In this document: one piece after another, positions 34,328-42,409 of the stretch
Position numbering within the stretch: the first letter of the stretch is position 1
How the letters are laid out: each line of letters opens with the position of its first letter
NCBI GenBank assembly: GCA_047974845.1
Contig: JBKECQ010000014.1
Location: 31,430-95,429, forward strand
Direction of reading: 5' to 3'
Source: Aminipila sp047974845
GTDB taxonomy: Bacteria; Bacillota; Clostridia; Peptostreptococcales; Anaerovoracaceae
Length of the DNA: 64,000 nt
Translations under genes and position numbers: made by a program
The notes under the pieces: model-generated
What the model saw: the letters and a program-made list of their open reading frames with translations, nothing else
Told to the model about the DNA's origin: nothing
The model's database searches: none

Positions 34328-35995
34328 TTACAATGACTGTAATCTTGCCTTTAGTCTGTTTATAGTTCTTTCTTCTCCCAGTATTTGTTGGATTTCCCAT
34401 ACATCAGGAGACTGTGAACGACCCATAACAGCGATACGTATAACAGTACTCACATCGCCAACATGACCCTTATACATTTCAGGGTTTTTCTTAAAATCTT
34501 TAGGTTTTGCAGCATATCCTAAACCAGACCCTATTTCACGGATTTTATCAAACCATGCAGCCTGATCATCACTATGATTATAGCTTTCTAAATATGCGGT
34601 AAGGATTGCCTTAGCGTCTTCAGTGCTTACATTTTCAGGATTCATATCTTCAATCTTAAAGTAGTCATCAAAGAAATAAGAAATAAATTCAAAAATCTGT
34701 TTTGCAAAGATAAGATCCTTTCTAGGCTTAGCTCCGTCACGTCCTAAATCTAATATTCTTTCTATATATTCTTCATTACCCTCAAATAAAGGTAAAATTT
34801 CAGATTTAAATTCTTTTGCCCAACCTTTCATGAAAGAACAAAGTTCCTTTGCAGAAATTTTTACAAGAACATCCTTGCAAATATCGTTTAACTTATTTAA
34901 GTCGAATAATGCACCGGAATTACTCATCTTTTCTGTAGTAAATTCAAATTCTTCAATAGAAGCATCAGGATTTGCAATTCTCCATTCTTCAAAGTTTGAA
35001 TTTAATATAGTAAGAAGATATTCTCTTACTGCTGCCGGATGATAGCCTTCATTTCTATAATAATCAAGAGAAAGTTCAGGGTCTTTTCTCTTTGAAAGTT
35101 TTCTTTTGTTCCCTTCTTCATCTAGCTTCATAAGTTGAGCTGTGTGACAGAAAATAGGCATTTCAAATCCTAATTTATCAAATAGTTCAACATGAATAGG
35201 TAGAGATGGTAACCATTCAGCACCTCTGACAACATGAGTTGTTCTCATAAAGTGATCATCAACAACATGGGCAAAGTGATAAGTAGGAATTCCATTTGCC
35301 TTTAAAATTACAACATCCTGATTGTTTTCTGGCATTGTAAGTGTGCCTCTGATTCCATCTTCAATTGAAATATGTTTGATTTCCTCAGAAGGAACTTCAT
35401 GTGTACCATCGGATTTTAGTCTTATAACATAAACACATCCGGCTTTAATTTTAGCCTCTATTTCTTCAAAGGAAAGGTTTCTATTTACTGCCCACTTACC
35501 ATATATTCCAAAGTTTTCTTTATTGGCTTCCTGTTTGGCACGAATTTCTTCAAGCTCTTCAGAAGTTAAAAAACAAGGGTATGCAAGACCTCTTTTTACA
35601 AGCTCTTTTGCAAAGCATTGGTAAATCTCACCACGTTGGCTTTGATAATATGGTCCATATTCTCCAATATGTCCATCAATTGTTGCACCTTCATCAAAGT
35701 TAATATCAAAAAACCTTAGAGAATTTATAATAACCTCTACTGCTCCATCCACATACCTCTTATCGTCGGTGTCTTCTATTCTTAAGTAGAATGTACCGCC
35801 GCTTTGATGCGCTAACCTTTCATCAACAAAGGCACCATATAAGTTGCCTAAGTGGATAAAACCCGTTGGGCTTGGGCCAAGTCGAGTTATTTTTGCGTCA
35901 GAAGGAAGATTTCTTTGTGGAAAAATTTCTTCATAATCCGCAGGTGTTTTGGTGATATGCGGAAATAGTAAATCCGCTAACTTGTTATAATCCAT
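34328..35995 (-). CDS. gltX: Glutamate--tRNA ligase, long N-terminus form
   Basis: Charges tRNA-Glu (or tRNA-Gln in a non-discriminating system). The 555-residue class I enzyme has a HIGH region GPSPTGFIHLGNLYGAF starting near residue 40 and a KMSKS loop KRKLSKRKDPELS. An extension of about 36 residues precedes the GPSPTG motif, where typical bacterial enzymes have fewer than ten. IEDTDDKR and GIPTYHFAHVVDDHF are conserved. GGAGGC lies upstream of ATG 35995 on the minus strand. Whether it misacylates tRNA-Gln for an amidotransferase cannot be decided here; no gatCAB is in the window. Confidence 0.92.
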   Translation of the reverse strand: MDYNKLADLLFPHITKTPADYEEIFPQRNLPSDAKITRLGPSPTGFIHLGNLYGAFVDERLAHQSGGTFYLRIEDTDDKRYVDGAVEVIINSLRFFDINFDEGATIDGHIGEYGPYYQSQRGEIYQCFAKELVKRGLAYPCFLTSEELEEIRAKQEANKENFGIYGKWAVNRNLSFEEIEAKIKAGCVYVIRLKSDGTHEVPSEEIKHISIEDGIRGTLTMPENNQDVVILKANGIPTYHFAHVVDDHFMRTTHVVRGAEWLPSLPIHVELFDKLGFEMPIFCHTAQLMKLDEEGNKRKLSKRKDPELSLDYYRNEGYHPAAVREYLLTILNSNFEEWRIANPDASIEEFEFTTEKMSNSGALFDLNKLNDICKDVLVKISAKELCSFMKGWAKEFKSEILPLFEGNEEYIERILDLGRDGAKPRKDLIFAKQIFEFISYFFDDYFKIEDMNPENVSTEDAKAILTAYLESYNHSDDQAAWFDKIREIGSGLGYAAKPKDFKKNPEMYKGHVGDVSTVIRIAVMGRSQSPDVWEIQQILGEERTINRLKARLQSL

Positions 35996-36060
35996 TATTT
36001 GCCTCCATTTTGGCAGAGATAAAAATATTTTTTTTACTTGCCGTTTTTTCTATTAGTAAT

Positions 36061-36972
36061 TTAGTCAATATAATCAAAGCTTACAGGTTGTACTTCTTTG
36101 GTTAAAGGAAAGAAGCTATAACCTGAATTTTGTAAGTTATCTATTATCTCAGGTAATGCAGATAGGGTATCAAACTTATTCCCTGCATCGTGCATCAGAA
36201 CGATAGATTTATTATACTTTTGAACACCATTAACTACATTATCATAAATTTGTATCTTCGTTGTTGTGCTGGTTGCATCATCTGAAGAGACATTCCAATC
36301 GTAGTATGTATATCCTCTTCTTGTCATTTCACCGATTAATTGCTGATAAATTGCTTTATTGTATGAATTTATACTTCCGCCGGGAAATCTAAAGATTTCA
36401 GGCTTAACTCCGGTGACCTGCTCCAGCATAAGAGCTGTTTGTGCAAAATCTTCTAAAAAAGCTTCAGGAGATTGATATATTGTTGCATATTGATGGCACG
36501 TACTATGAATACCTATAGTATGCCCTTCAGAAATCATCCTTTTATATACTTCCTGGGATTCCAAACTATCATTATAATTTATAAAGAAGGTAGCTTTTAT
36601 ACCCTTTTCTTTTAGTAAATCCAAAATTTGTGGTGTTAAGCTTGATGGACCATCATCAAAAGTAAGATAAATGGATTTGGGGTTTTCCTCCTTATATATA
36701 AAGCTATTGTCTATATATAATTGAGGATAGGACTTTTGATATTCAAAAGAATTTACGTGACACTGTGCGCTATTTCCTTTGTTGAGGTGCTCAGAATCGG
36801 AGCTTGAAGATTGAGCATTATGGGTAACACTTATACCGTTTGATTCTAGTGTTTGTTTAAGTCTTTTGTTTGATAGTGACATAGCTACACTGGATGAAAT
36901 GGAGCCTATTACAACGACTGCCATTACGATTATAATTAAGTGTTTATAAAAACGAACGCTTCCAAAATACAT
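36061..36972 (-). CDS. Membrane-anchored polysaccharide deacetylase (NodB family)
   Basis: A 303-residue protein with one N-terminal helix (residues 10-30) and a NodB domain from about residue 100. Motifs are clear: YLTFDDGPSSLTPQIL (metal and catalytic Asp), TIGIHSTCHQYATIY (HxxxxH type), FRFPGGSINSYN and IVLMHDAG. It probably removes N-acetyl groups from peptidoglycan or another GlcNAc/MurNAc polymer at the outer membrane face. The domain is of the PdaA/PgdA kind. It is 65 nt upstream of gltX on the same strand, without a clear terminator between. Confidence 0.9.
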   Translation of the reverse strand: MYFGSVRFYKHLIIIVMAVVVIGSISSSVAMSLSNKRLKQTLESNGISVTHNAQSSSSDSEHLNKGNSAQCHVNSFEYQKSYPQLYIDNSFIYKEENPKSIYLTFDDGPSSLTPQILDLLKEKGIKATFFINYNDSLESQEVYKRMISEGHTIGIHSTCHQYATIYQSPEAFLEDFAQTALMLEQVTGVKPEIFRFPGGSINSYNKAIYQQLIGEMTRRGYTYYDWNVSSDDATSTTTKIQIYDNVVNGVQKYNKSIVLMHDAGNKFDTLSALPEIIDNLQNSGYSFFPLTKEVQPVSFDYID

Positions 36973-37087
36973 TTTAGTACCATCCTTATGCTATAAAATA
37001 TGCTAGTTAATAAGCTAATAAATACTGTAATAGTATAACATAAAGAATATAATTAAGACTACATAAAAAACAATTTTTTAGAGTTTG

Positions 37088-37185
37088 AGAATTATAAAGC
37101 TTAATTTAAAATTAAAAAACTTAATTTAAGAATTATAGAGTTTAATTTAAGAATTATAGAGTTTAATTTGAGAATTATAAAACTA
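37088..37185. repeat. 21-nt tandem repeat in the thrC upstream region
   Basis: Near-exact units gaattatagagtttaattta at 37130 and 37151, a partial one at 37172, and older diverged ones from 37088. The 409-bp divergent gap (36973-37381) otherwise holds only the thrC promoter. Confidence 0.75.
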
Positions 37186-37320
37186 AAGATGTAGGTAAGA
37201 GTAATTCATTTATAGTATTTATGTTGTGGAAGTATAAAAATACATATTCAGTTTTCGTTAATTTACACAAGAATTTAATACATATATTGTGATTACTGTA
37301 AAATAAGTATGCTGAAATCC

Positions 37321-37349
37321 TTGAAATTTATTGGATAATTTGATACAAT
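37321..37349 (+). promoter_or_regulatory. Promoter of thrC
   Basis: TTGAAA (37321-37326), 17 nt, TACAAT (37344-37349) with an extended TGA before the -10. The start codon is 33 nt downstream, so the leader is short and leaves no room for a T-box. Confidence 0.8.
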
Positions 37350-37381
37350 TATTCACAATAGTTTTTTAGGAGGGCTGTAGA

Positions 37382-38860
37382 ATGATTAATTACGCAAGTA
37401 CACGTGGAAGTTTAAATAAAAAGACAGCAGCGCAAGCTGTTATTCAAGGAATATCAGAAGATAGAGGTCTTTATGTTCCAATGGAGATACCTAAACTGCC
37501 TTTTAGTCTTGAAGAGATGATGGGTAAAAGTTACCAAGAAATTGCTTTGAGGGTAATTGGTGCGTTTTTTACAGACTACAGTGAAGAAGAGCTAGCTCAT
37601 TGTATTGAGGGTGCTTATGATAGTAAGTTTGAAGAAAAGGAAATAGCACCGCTTGTAAAAGCCGGTGATGCATATTTTTTGGAATTATATCACGGAAAAA
37701 CTGCGGCATTTAAAGATATGGCATTATCTATTCTTCCTTATCTGTTAACAACTGCTATGAAAAAAGAAAAGGAAGATAAAAAAATATGTATCTTGACGGC
37801 AACCTCAGGAGATACAGGCAAAGCGGCATTAGAAGGCTTTGCAGATGTTCCGGGTACAGAGATAATTGTTTTTTATCCTAACCAAGGTGTTAGCCAAGTT
37901 CAGGAAAGACAAATGGTGAGCCAAGAAGGAGAAAACACTCATGTGTTTGCAATAAATGGCAACTTTGATGATGCACAAACAGGGGTAAAACTGATTTTTA
38001 ATGATGCAGAATTTGCAGAAGAGCTTTCAAAAATGAATTGTAAGCTATCCTCAGCAAACTCAATAAATATTGGCAGACTTGTACCACAGGTGGCATACTA
38101 CGTGTATGCATACTCTAAGCTTTTAGAAAAGGGCGAATTGAATGCAGGAGAAAAGATGAATGTAGTAGTTCCTACAGGCAACTTTGGCAATATACTTGCG
38201 GCATATTATGCTAAGCAAATGGGAATTCCTATTGGTAAATTAATTTGCGCGTCCAATGAGAATAAGGTATTAACGGACTTTATAAATACCGGCGTGTATA
38301 ATATAAAGAGAGATTTTTATCTAACAAACTCACCGTCAATGGATATACTTATTTCAAGTAATCTGGAGAGATTATTGTACCACTTGTCAGGGGCTAATGC
38401 TTCAGAAGTTAAAAAGCTAATGGAGAACTTAGAGACTGAGAAGGTTTATGAAGTAGGAGACAGTATTAAAGCAGGGCTTAAGGACTTCTATGGAGGCTTT
38501 GCAACTACATCTGAAACTAATGAGACTATAGGAGCTATGTACCAAAAGAATGGATACCTAATGGATACTCATACGGCAGTGGCATATAAGGTATTTGAAG
38601 ACTATGTTGCGGAAACGGGAGATAAGACCCCTACTGTTATAGCATCCACTGCAAGCGCGTACAAGTTTGCAGACAGTGTAGCCAAATCAATTGGCCTTGA
38701 TGAAGAAAAGGACGGATTTGCCTATGTTGCTGCTCTTAATGCAAAGACAGGGGTTAGAATACCTGCGGGCTTAAGAGGTTTGGAAAACAAGGAAATAAGG
38801 CACACGGGAGTGTTGAATGTCAATGAACTTAAGGATGCTGTTAAGGAGTCTATAAAATAG
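37382..38860 (+). CDS. thrC: Threonine synthase
   Basis: PLP enzyme that converts O-phosphohomoserine to threonine. The 492 residues fit the fungal/proteobacterial type with an N-terminal domain (MINYASTRGSLNKKTAAQAV). The PLP lysine is in HGKTAAFKDMAL near residue 110. ATSGDTGKAALEG and VPTGNFGNILAAYYAK bind phosphate. AGGAGG precedes the ATG at 37382. It is monocistronic, with its own promoter and terminator. No hom or thrB genes are nearby. Confidence 0.95.
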   Translation: MINYASTRGSLNKKTAAQAVIQGISEDRGLYVPMEIPKLPFSLEEMMGKSYQEIALRVIGAFFTDYSEEELAHCIEGAYDSKFEEKEIAPLVKAGDAYFLELYHGKTAAFKDMALSILPYLLTTAMKKEKEDKKICILTATSGDTGKAALEGFADVPGTEIIVFYPNQGVSQVQERQMVSQEGENTHVFAINGNFDDAQTGVKLIFNDAEFAEELSKMNCKLSSANSINIGRLVPQVAYYVYAYSKLLEKGELNAGEKMNVVVPTGNFGNILAAYYAKQMGIPIGKLICASNENKVLTDFINTGVYNIKRDFYLTNSPSMDILISSNLERLLYHLSGANASEVKKLMENLETEKVYEVGDSIKAGLKDFYGGFATTSETNETIGAMYQKNGYLMDTHTAVAYKVFEDYVAETGDKTPTVIASTASAYKFADSVAKSIGLDEEKDGFAYVAALNAKTGVRIPAGLRGLENKEIRHTGVLNVNELKDAVKESIK

Positions 38861-38919
38861 TAAATCATTAAGAATTGACTTTGCAAATAGATATTGCTAT
38901 GTACAATTGAATTATAATG

Positions 38920-38956
38920 GCTGCCTTGAATGAAATTTTTTAGGGCAGCTTTTCTC
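38920..38956 (+). terminator. Terminator after thrC
   Basis: GCTGCCT (38920-38926) pairs with AGGGCAGC (38942-38949) and TTTTCTC follows. Confidence 0.75.
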
Positions 38957-39014
38957 ATTAAATATAGATGTAAATGAAATAGAAAAAGTAAATAGAATAG
39001 AAAAGGTGAAATAT

Positions 39015-39491
39015 ATGGAGTATGAAAGGCAAGTAACTATTATGGAATCTCAAAAAAGGATTGCATTAGTAGCACATGATAACAGGAAGAAAGATTTGGT
39101 AAACTGGTGTGACGAACATAAGGATACCTTAAAAAGACATTTTTTAGTTGGTACGGGAACGACTTCCAAGCTTATTGCTCAGGCAACAGGCTTACCTGTA
39201 AAAAGCTTTAAGAGTGGTCCTCTTGGAGGAGATCAGCAAATTGGAGCAAGAATTGCTCAAGGTGAAATTGATATGCTCATTTTCTTTTGGGATCCATTAG
39301 AAGCGCAACCCCACGACCCAGATGTAAAAGCATTGCTTCGTATTGCTGTAGTATACGATATTCCGGTGGCTAACAACAGAGCAACAGCAGATTTTATAAT
39401 ATCTTCTAAATACATGAATGATGAATACAAGCATGAATTGTTTAATTACGATAAGCTATTAAAGGAGAGAGTAAGCAACCTATCTGAATAG
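39015..39491 (+). CDS. mgsA: Methylglyoxal synthase
   Basis: Converts dihydroxyacetone phosphate to methylglyoxal and phosphate, a bypass of lower glycolysis when phosphate is limiting. About 158 residues from ATG 39015 (AAGG 8 nt before); GTG 39006 and ATG 39042 are also in frame, and most family members begin near the ATG 39042 equivalent (MESQKRIALVAHDNRKKD). Catalytic residues lie in SGPLGGDQQIGA and IFFWDPLEAQPHDPD. The family's phosphate sensitivity may be relevant in an organism with polyphosphate and phosphonate systems. Confidence 0.93.
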   Translation: MEYERQVTIMESQKRIALVAHDNRKKDLVNWCDEHKDTLKRHFLVGTGTTSKLIAQATGLPVKSFKSGPLGGDQQIGARIAQGEIDMLIFFWDPLEAQPHDPDVKALLRIAVVYDIPVANNRATADFIISSKYMNDEYKHELFNYDKLLKERVSNLSE

Positions 39492-39606
39492 AATCTTAAT
39501 ATAAAAAAAGGAATCAGAAAAGACAAAAACAAACCAGAAAAAAATAAAAGAAGAAAATAAAACAAATAAAACAAGTTTAAATTTTACATAGATTGAAATA
39601 AATATG

Positions 39607-39635
39607 TTGAAAACAGTTGTAGTATGTAGTATAAT
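39607..39635 (+). promoter_or_regulatory. Promoter of tRNA-Ser
   Basis: TTGAAA (39607-39612), 17 nt, TATAAT (39630-39635), 47 nt before the tRNA. This is one of the strongest sigma-A promoters in the window. Confidence 0.88.
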
Positions 39636-39681
39636 AGCAAATGCGTCTGATAGAGACTATGGACTGCAACTGAATATTTTT

Positions 39682-39769
39682 GGAGGATTGACCGAGTGGC
39701 TAAGGAGCCTGATTGGAAATCAGGTAAGGTGTAACAGCCCCGTGGGTTCGAGTCCCATGTCCTCCGCCA
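39682..39769 (+). tRNA. tRNA-Ser (anticodon GGA)
   Basis: 88 nt including encoded CCA. Acceptor stem GGAGGAT pairs with GTCCTCC. The anticodon arm is CTGATT-GGA-AATCAG. A long variable arm (GGTGTAACAGCCCC region) and T-arm GGGTTCGAGTCCC follow. This is a class II tRNA of the serine type. The GGA anticodon reads UCC and UCU. A strong promoter precedes it and a terminator follows, so it is transcribed alone. Confidence 0.95.
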
Positions 39770-39776
39770 AAACAAA

Positions 39777-39803
39777 AAGAACCGCTGAATAGCGGTTCTT
39801 TTA
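39777..39803. terminator. Bidirectional terminator after tRNA-Ser
   Basis: AAGAACCGCT, loop GAAT, AGCGGTTCTT with A-rich left and T-rich right flanks. It can end both the tRNA and the lipoprotein transcript from the minus strand. Confidence 0.88.
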
Positions 39804-39860
39804 TTTTGTAAAGTAAGGCTCTTATACTTTATATAGAAAATAGTGTACTAATTAGACCGG

Positions 39861-40559
39861 CTAAACCTCACCCTCTTGCTGGGATTTGTTTGAATCTGTA
39901 TTGGATTTTGTGGATGCCTGTCCTTTTGCCTGCTCTGCTTGTTTTGCTTCGTCTGTTTCAGTGTCAGCTTCAGTTGTACCAGCAGAATCACCAAACTTTT
40001 TATTAAATGAAATATCATATAAAGATAAAAAGCCATCAATTTTTTTATACTTAGCAGTAGCATTCCCGTTGATATAGGGTACACGCCAAATAAGGGATAA
40101 CTCTGTTACATTTTCTAAATTTGCATTTATCATTGAAGAAATGTTATTGGAATAATCTTCAAGTGTACTTTTGCTGTCTGTAGGTGTAGCCTCTTTTGAC
40201 CAAGAAATAATAGTATAAACTTTATAATCATCTGAGTTTGAGGAATTATTGTCAGACATAACAGTCAAACTTTCAAGCTTAGTTCCATCATAACTCTCAT
40301 TTATAAGATTTTTTACATATTTCTCAATATGCTTCTTAGAGGTTGAAGTTATAGATAAATCAATGCCTGTTAAGTCTTGGGAAGGCTCTTTATTTAAAGC
40401 GATTTCAGACTCACTGGAAGAACTGCTTTTCCCACTCTCAGTTGTGGAAACCTCAGATATATCTACCTTTTCTTCTTCAACTTCTGATTTTTTTTTGCAT
40501 GATGTAAAACTACAAAAAATAGATATAATTAACAATAAAAGTATTAGCTTTTTTAACAT
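39861..40559 (-). CDS. Putative lipoprotein of unknown function
   Basis: A 232-residue protein with a lipoprotein signal: basic start, hydrophobic core and a modified Cys near residue 21 (SFTSCKKK). A Ser/Glu-rich linker (residues 25-60) leads to a conserved-looking folded part (about 60-195) with alternating hydrophobic strands. The tail is rich in Glu, Ala, Gln, Thr and Ser. I do not recognise the domain. It faces the cell exterior and converges on tRNA-Ser. The upstream region is shared divergently with the small membrane protein gene at 40629. Confidence 0.65.
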   Translation of the reverse strand: MLKKLILLLLIISIFCSFTSCKKKSEVEEEKVDISEVSTTESGKSSSSSESEIALNKEPSQDLTGIDLSITSTSKKHIEKYVKNLINESYDGTKLESLTVMSDNNSSNSDDYKVYTIISWSKEATPTDSKSTLEDYSNNISSMINANLENVTELSLIWRVPYINGNATAKYKKIDGFLSLYDISFNKKFGDSAGTTEADTETDEAKQAEQAKGQASTKSNTDSNKSQQEGEV

Positions 40560-40628
40560 AAATTTCTCCCAATATTACAATACTATATATACAGATATTG
40601 ATTATATAAAAAATTAAGGTAGGTAGCA

Positions 40629-40838
40629 ATGAAAGAACAAACTATTAAAAAAATCCTTCTAATCAATCTGTTTATATCCGCAGTTGTTTATTTACCCATA
40701 CTCATTCCTTGGACACAATATTTTGCCGCCTATAGTTTTCTGTTTCAGGTGGTACTATTACACTCTTTAATTTTAATATCAGTGCTCTACAGTATCTCAG
40801 CCCTGGAAATTAAACCAAAAAATGAAGCATCTAAATAG
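40629..40838 (+). CDS. Small membrane protein, two helices
   Basis: A 69-residue protein with two hydrophobic segments (residues 8-30 and 35-58) and charged ends. A ribosome binding site AAGGTAGG lies 5-7 nt before ATG 40629. The stop codon at 40836 lies inside the loop of the following terminator, a compact arrangement typical of real small genes. I do not recognise a family. It is divergent from the lipoprotein gene and convergent with the PilZ gene. Confidence 0.6.
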   Translation: MKEQTIKKILLINLFISAVVYLPILIPWTQYFAAYSFLFQVVLLHSLILISVLYSISALEIKPKNEASK

Positions 40839-40852
40839 TTGCTTCATTTTTT
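40817..40852. terminator. Bidirectional terminator between the small membrane protein and the PilZ gene
   Basis: AAAAAATGAAGC pairs with GCTTCATTTTTT around an 11- to 12-nt loop that holds the TAG stop of the upstream gene. It serves both convergent genes. Confidence 0.85.
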
Positions 40853-40859
40853 AATACTA

Positions 40860-41549
40860 TTAATTAAAACGATCAAAACCTCTATCTCCTGAAGCAAGAA
40901 TCATTTCTTTTTGTTGCTCAAAAACTAGCTTTATGAGATGATCAATAACTTTATCAGGAGTATTTATCCATCTGATTCTGTATTTGTAATCCCAATCTGC
41001 TCGAGTATTTGAATAATCTATTCTATCAAGAACCTCCGCATACATTTCAAATACTATACCTCTAAAACAAAAATTTGTAAGCATTTTAGACCGTAAAGTA
41101 ATTTGTGCGCTGGACATAAATGCACAGCCACCACCACTTAAGTCTATAATTCTTCCAGTAAGCTTTTCCGATTCAAAAAAACTACCCTCTTCGTCTGCAA
41201 TATAGTAATCTAAATTAACACTAACTGACTGCCTAAAAAACTCTCTTCTCTGCGTAACGGTAGGACCTTCAATGGCTTGAAATTTACAGGAAGAAATATT
41301 GTCTATTTTTTCTATGCCCAAATATTTAATCTGCCAGTAAAGTATGCCACTCTTTCCTTTAGAATAGAGTTCATATACTTGTTCTTTAAAAAACATGACA
41401 GGCCTGCCTGTTTCAGAAGAAGGTATCATTGTATAAAATACATTGTTTAACCCAATATCTTGTACTTTAGTTCTGTAATAGTGCTTATGCAGCATTTTAT
41501 CAGTTATACAAATTTCCACACTATCCAATATATTTAAATTTGAAATCAT
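40860..41549 (-). CDS. PilZ-domain c-di-GMP receptor (YcgR/DgrA-like)
   Basis: A 229-residue cytoplasmic protein with an N-terminal YcgR-like beta domain (residues 1-95) and a C-terminal PilZ domain (about 100-220). The c-di-GMP motifs are complete: the RxxxR element in TQRREFFRQ and DLSGGG (D/NxSxxG). Such proteins slow flagellar rotation or alter surface behaviour when c-di-GMP is high. No flagellar genes are near. The EAL phosphodiesterase at 11567 is the only other c-di-GMP protein in the window. Confidence 0.88.
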   Translation of the reverse strand: MISNLNILDSVEICITDKMLHKHYYRTKVQDIGLNNVFYTMIPSSETGRPVMFFKEQVYELYSKGKSGILYWQIKYLGIEKIDNISSCKFQAIEGPTVTQRREFFRQSVSVNLDYYIADEEGSFFESEKLTGRIIDLSGGGCAFMSSAQITLRSKMLTNFCFRGIVFEMYAEVLDRIDYSNTRADWDYKYRIRWINTPDKVIDHLIKLVFEQQKEMILASGDRGFDRFN

Positions 41550-41694
41550 TTTATTTCTCCCAAAGTCATAGCACAGTTAGTAATTCAAAACAGTAAATAT
41601 AATTTAATTTTATCGTATCACTACAATTAAGTAAAGGGTTTTCGCCAAAAATGGACAAGATGTCCAAAAAAATATAAAAAAAACTGAATTGCTA

Positions 41695-41723
41695 TTGAAG
41701 TCAGATTAATTAAGATATATAAT
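41695..41723 (+). promoter_or_regulatory. Promoter of the unassigned RNA
   Basis: TTGAAG (41695-41700), 17 nt, TATAAT (41718-41723). Transcription would start near 41730, about 430 nt before the first hydrogenase gene. Confidence 0.8.
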
Positions 41724-41729
41724 TTCAAT

Positions 41730-41993
41730 TGGACCAAACCTTTCCATATGGTAGAGACAGTATATAGGCTGTTTTCAGCAGGTAGGCTTACAAATTTTAC
41801 TACTGTTTACATACGAAGAAGTAAAGTCTGCTGGAGGAGGCTATCAGAAAGGTGGTCTACAAAGATTCTGACAACCGAAGTATATATCTGAGGTGGAAGA
41901 CAATAAACAGTATAAACCATACATAAATGTGCAAGTGGAATAACTTGCGATTATTGTGATATATTGGGTACGTCTTTGACGTATCTTTTTTTT
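41730..41993 (+). ncRNA. Unassigned structured RNA, about 260 nt
   Basis: The region is bounded by a strong promoter and an intrinsic terminator and holds no open frame of note. Visible pairings are: CAG-TATATA (41758-41766) with TATATA(T)CTG (about 41881-41890); CAGCAG with CTGCTG, enclosing TTTACT/AGTAAA; TCAGAA (41844-41849) with TTCTGA (41865-41870); and GCAAG/CTTGC (41931-41948). It does not match riboswitch cores that I know (cobalamin, Moco, SAM, c-di-GMP, T-box) nor SRP or RNase P RNA. It may be an independent RNA (6S-like in length and rod shape) or a leader that terminates ahead of the hydrogenase maturation genes. Confidence 0.55.
41966..41993 (+). terminator. Terminator ending the unassigned RNA
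   Basis: GGTACGTC, loop TTT, GACGTATC, then nine T. It lies 170 nt before the TM1266-family gene. Confidence 0.88.
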
Positions 41994-42003
41994 ATATTTA
42001 GAA

Positions 42004-42118
42004 GAAAATAACATTAGAAATATAAGATTGAAAATATAACATTAGAAATATAAGATTTGGAAATATAGGATTTGAAAATATAACATTGGAAATATAGGAT
42101 TTGGAAATATAAGATAAG
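42004..42118. repeat. 15-nt tandem repeat upstream of the hyd operon
   Basis: About eight units of the form aaatataagatttgg / aaatataacattag fill the space between the RNA terminator and the -10-like TATAAT at 42138. Two alternating versions (aacatta and aagattt/aggattt) are visible. Confidence 0.75.
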
Positions 42119-42163
42119 AAAAAGTATTTTATTAGTTTATAATGGGTTTTGAGGAGATTTATT

Positions 42164-42409
42164 ATGGAAACAAGAGTTGCTATTTTAGGAATTATAATTG
42201 AGGACAGGGAGGCTGTTGAAAAAGTTAATACTTTACTTCACGAATATAGAGCATATATTATAGGCAGAATGGGTCTGCCATATGAGAAGAGGGACATTAG
42301 CATTATAAGCATTGCAATGGACGCCCCTACAGATATAGTTAGTGCTTTATCAGGAAAGATTGGAAGGCTAAGTGGTGTCTCTGCGAAGGCGGTGTATTCA
42401 AAGGTATGA
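42164..42409 (+). CDS. TM1266-family iron-only hydrogenase system regulator
   Basis: An 81-residue protein that begins METRVAILGIIIEDREAVEK and has an ACT/NikR-C-like ferredoxin fold pattern. The TM1266 family is named for its constant linkage to [FeFe]-hydrogenase maturation genes; a regulatory role is assumed but its ligand is not known. I chose ATG 42164, 6 nt after GAGGAGA, instead of the in-frame TTG at 42149. The stop overlaps the hydE start by 4 nt (ATGA), indicating coupled translation. Confidence 0.88.
   Translation: METRVAILGIIIEDREAVEKVNTLLHEYRAYIIGRMGLPYEKRDISIISIAMDAPTDIVSALSGKIGRLSGVSAKAVYSKV

Noticed and set aside
39604..39792. Open frames on both strands over the tRNA-Ser gene
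   Set aside because: They coincide with the tRNA, its promoter and its terminator. No ribosome binding site is present.
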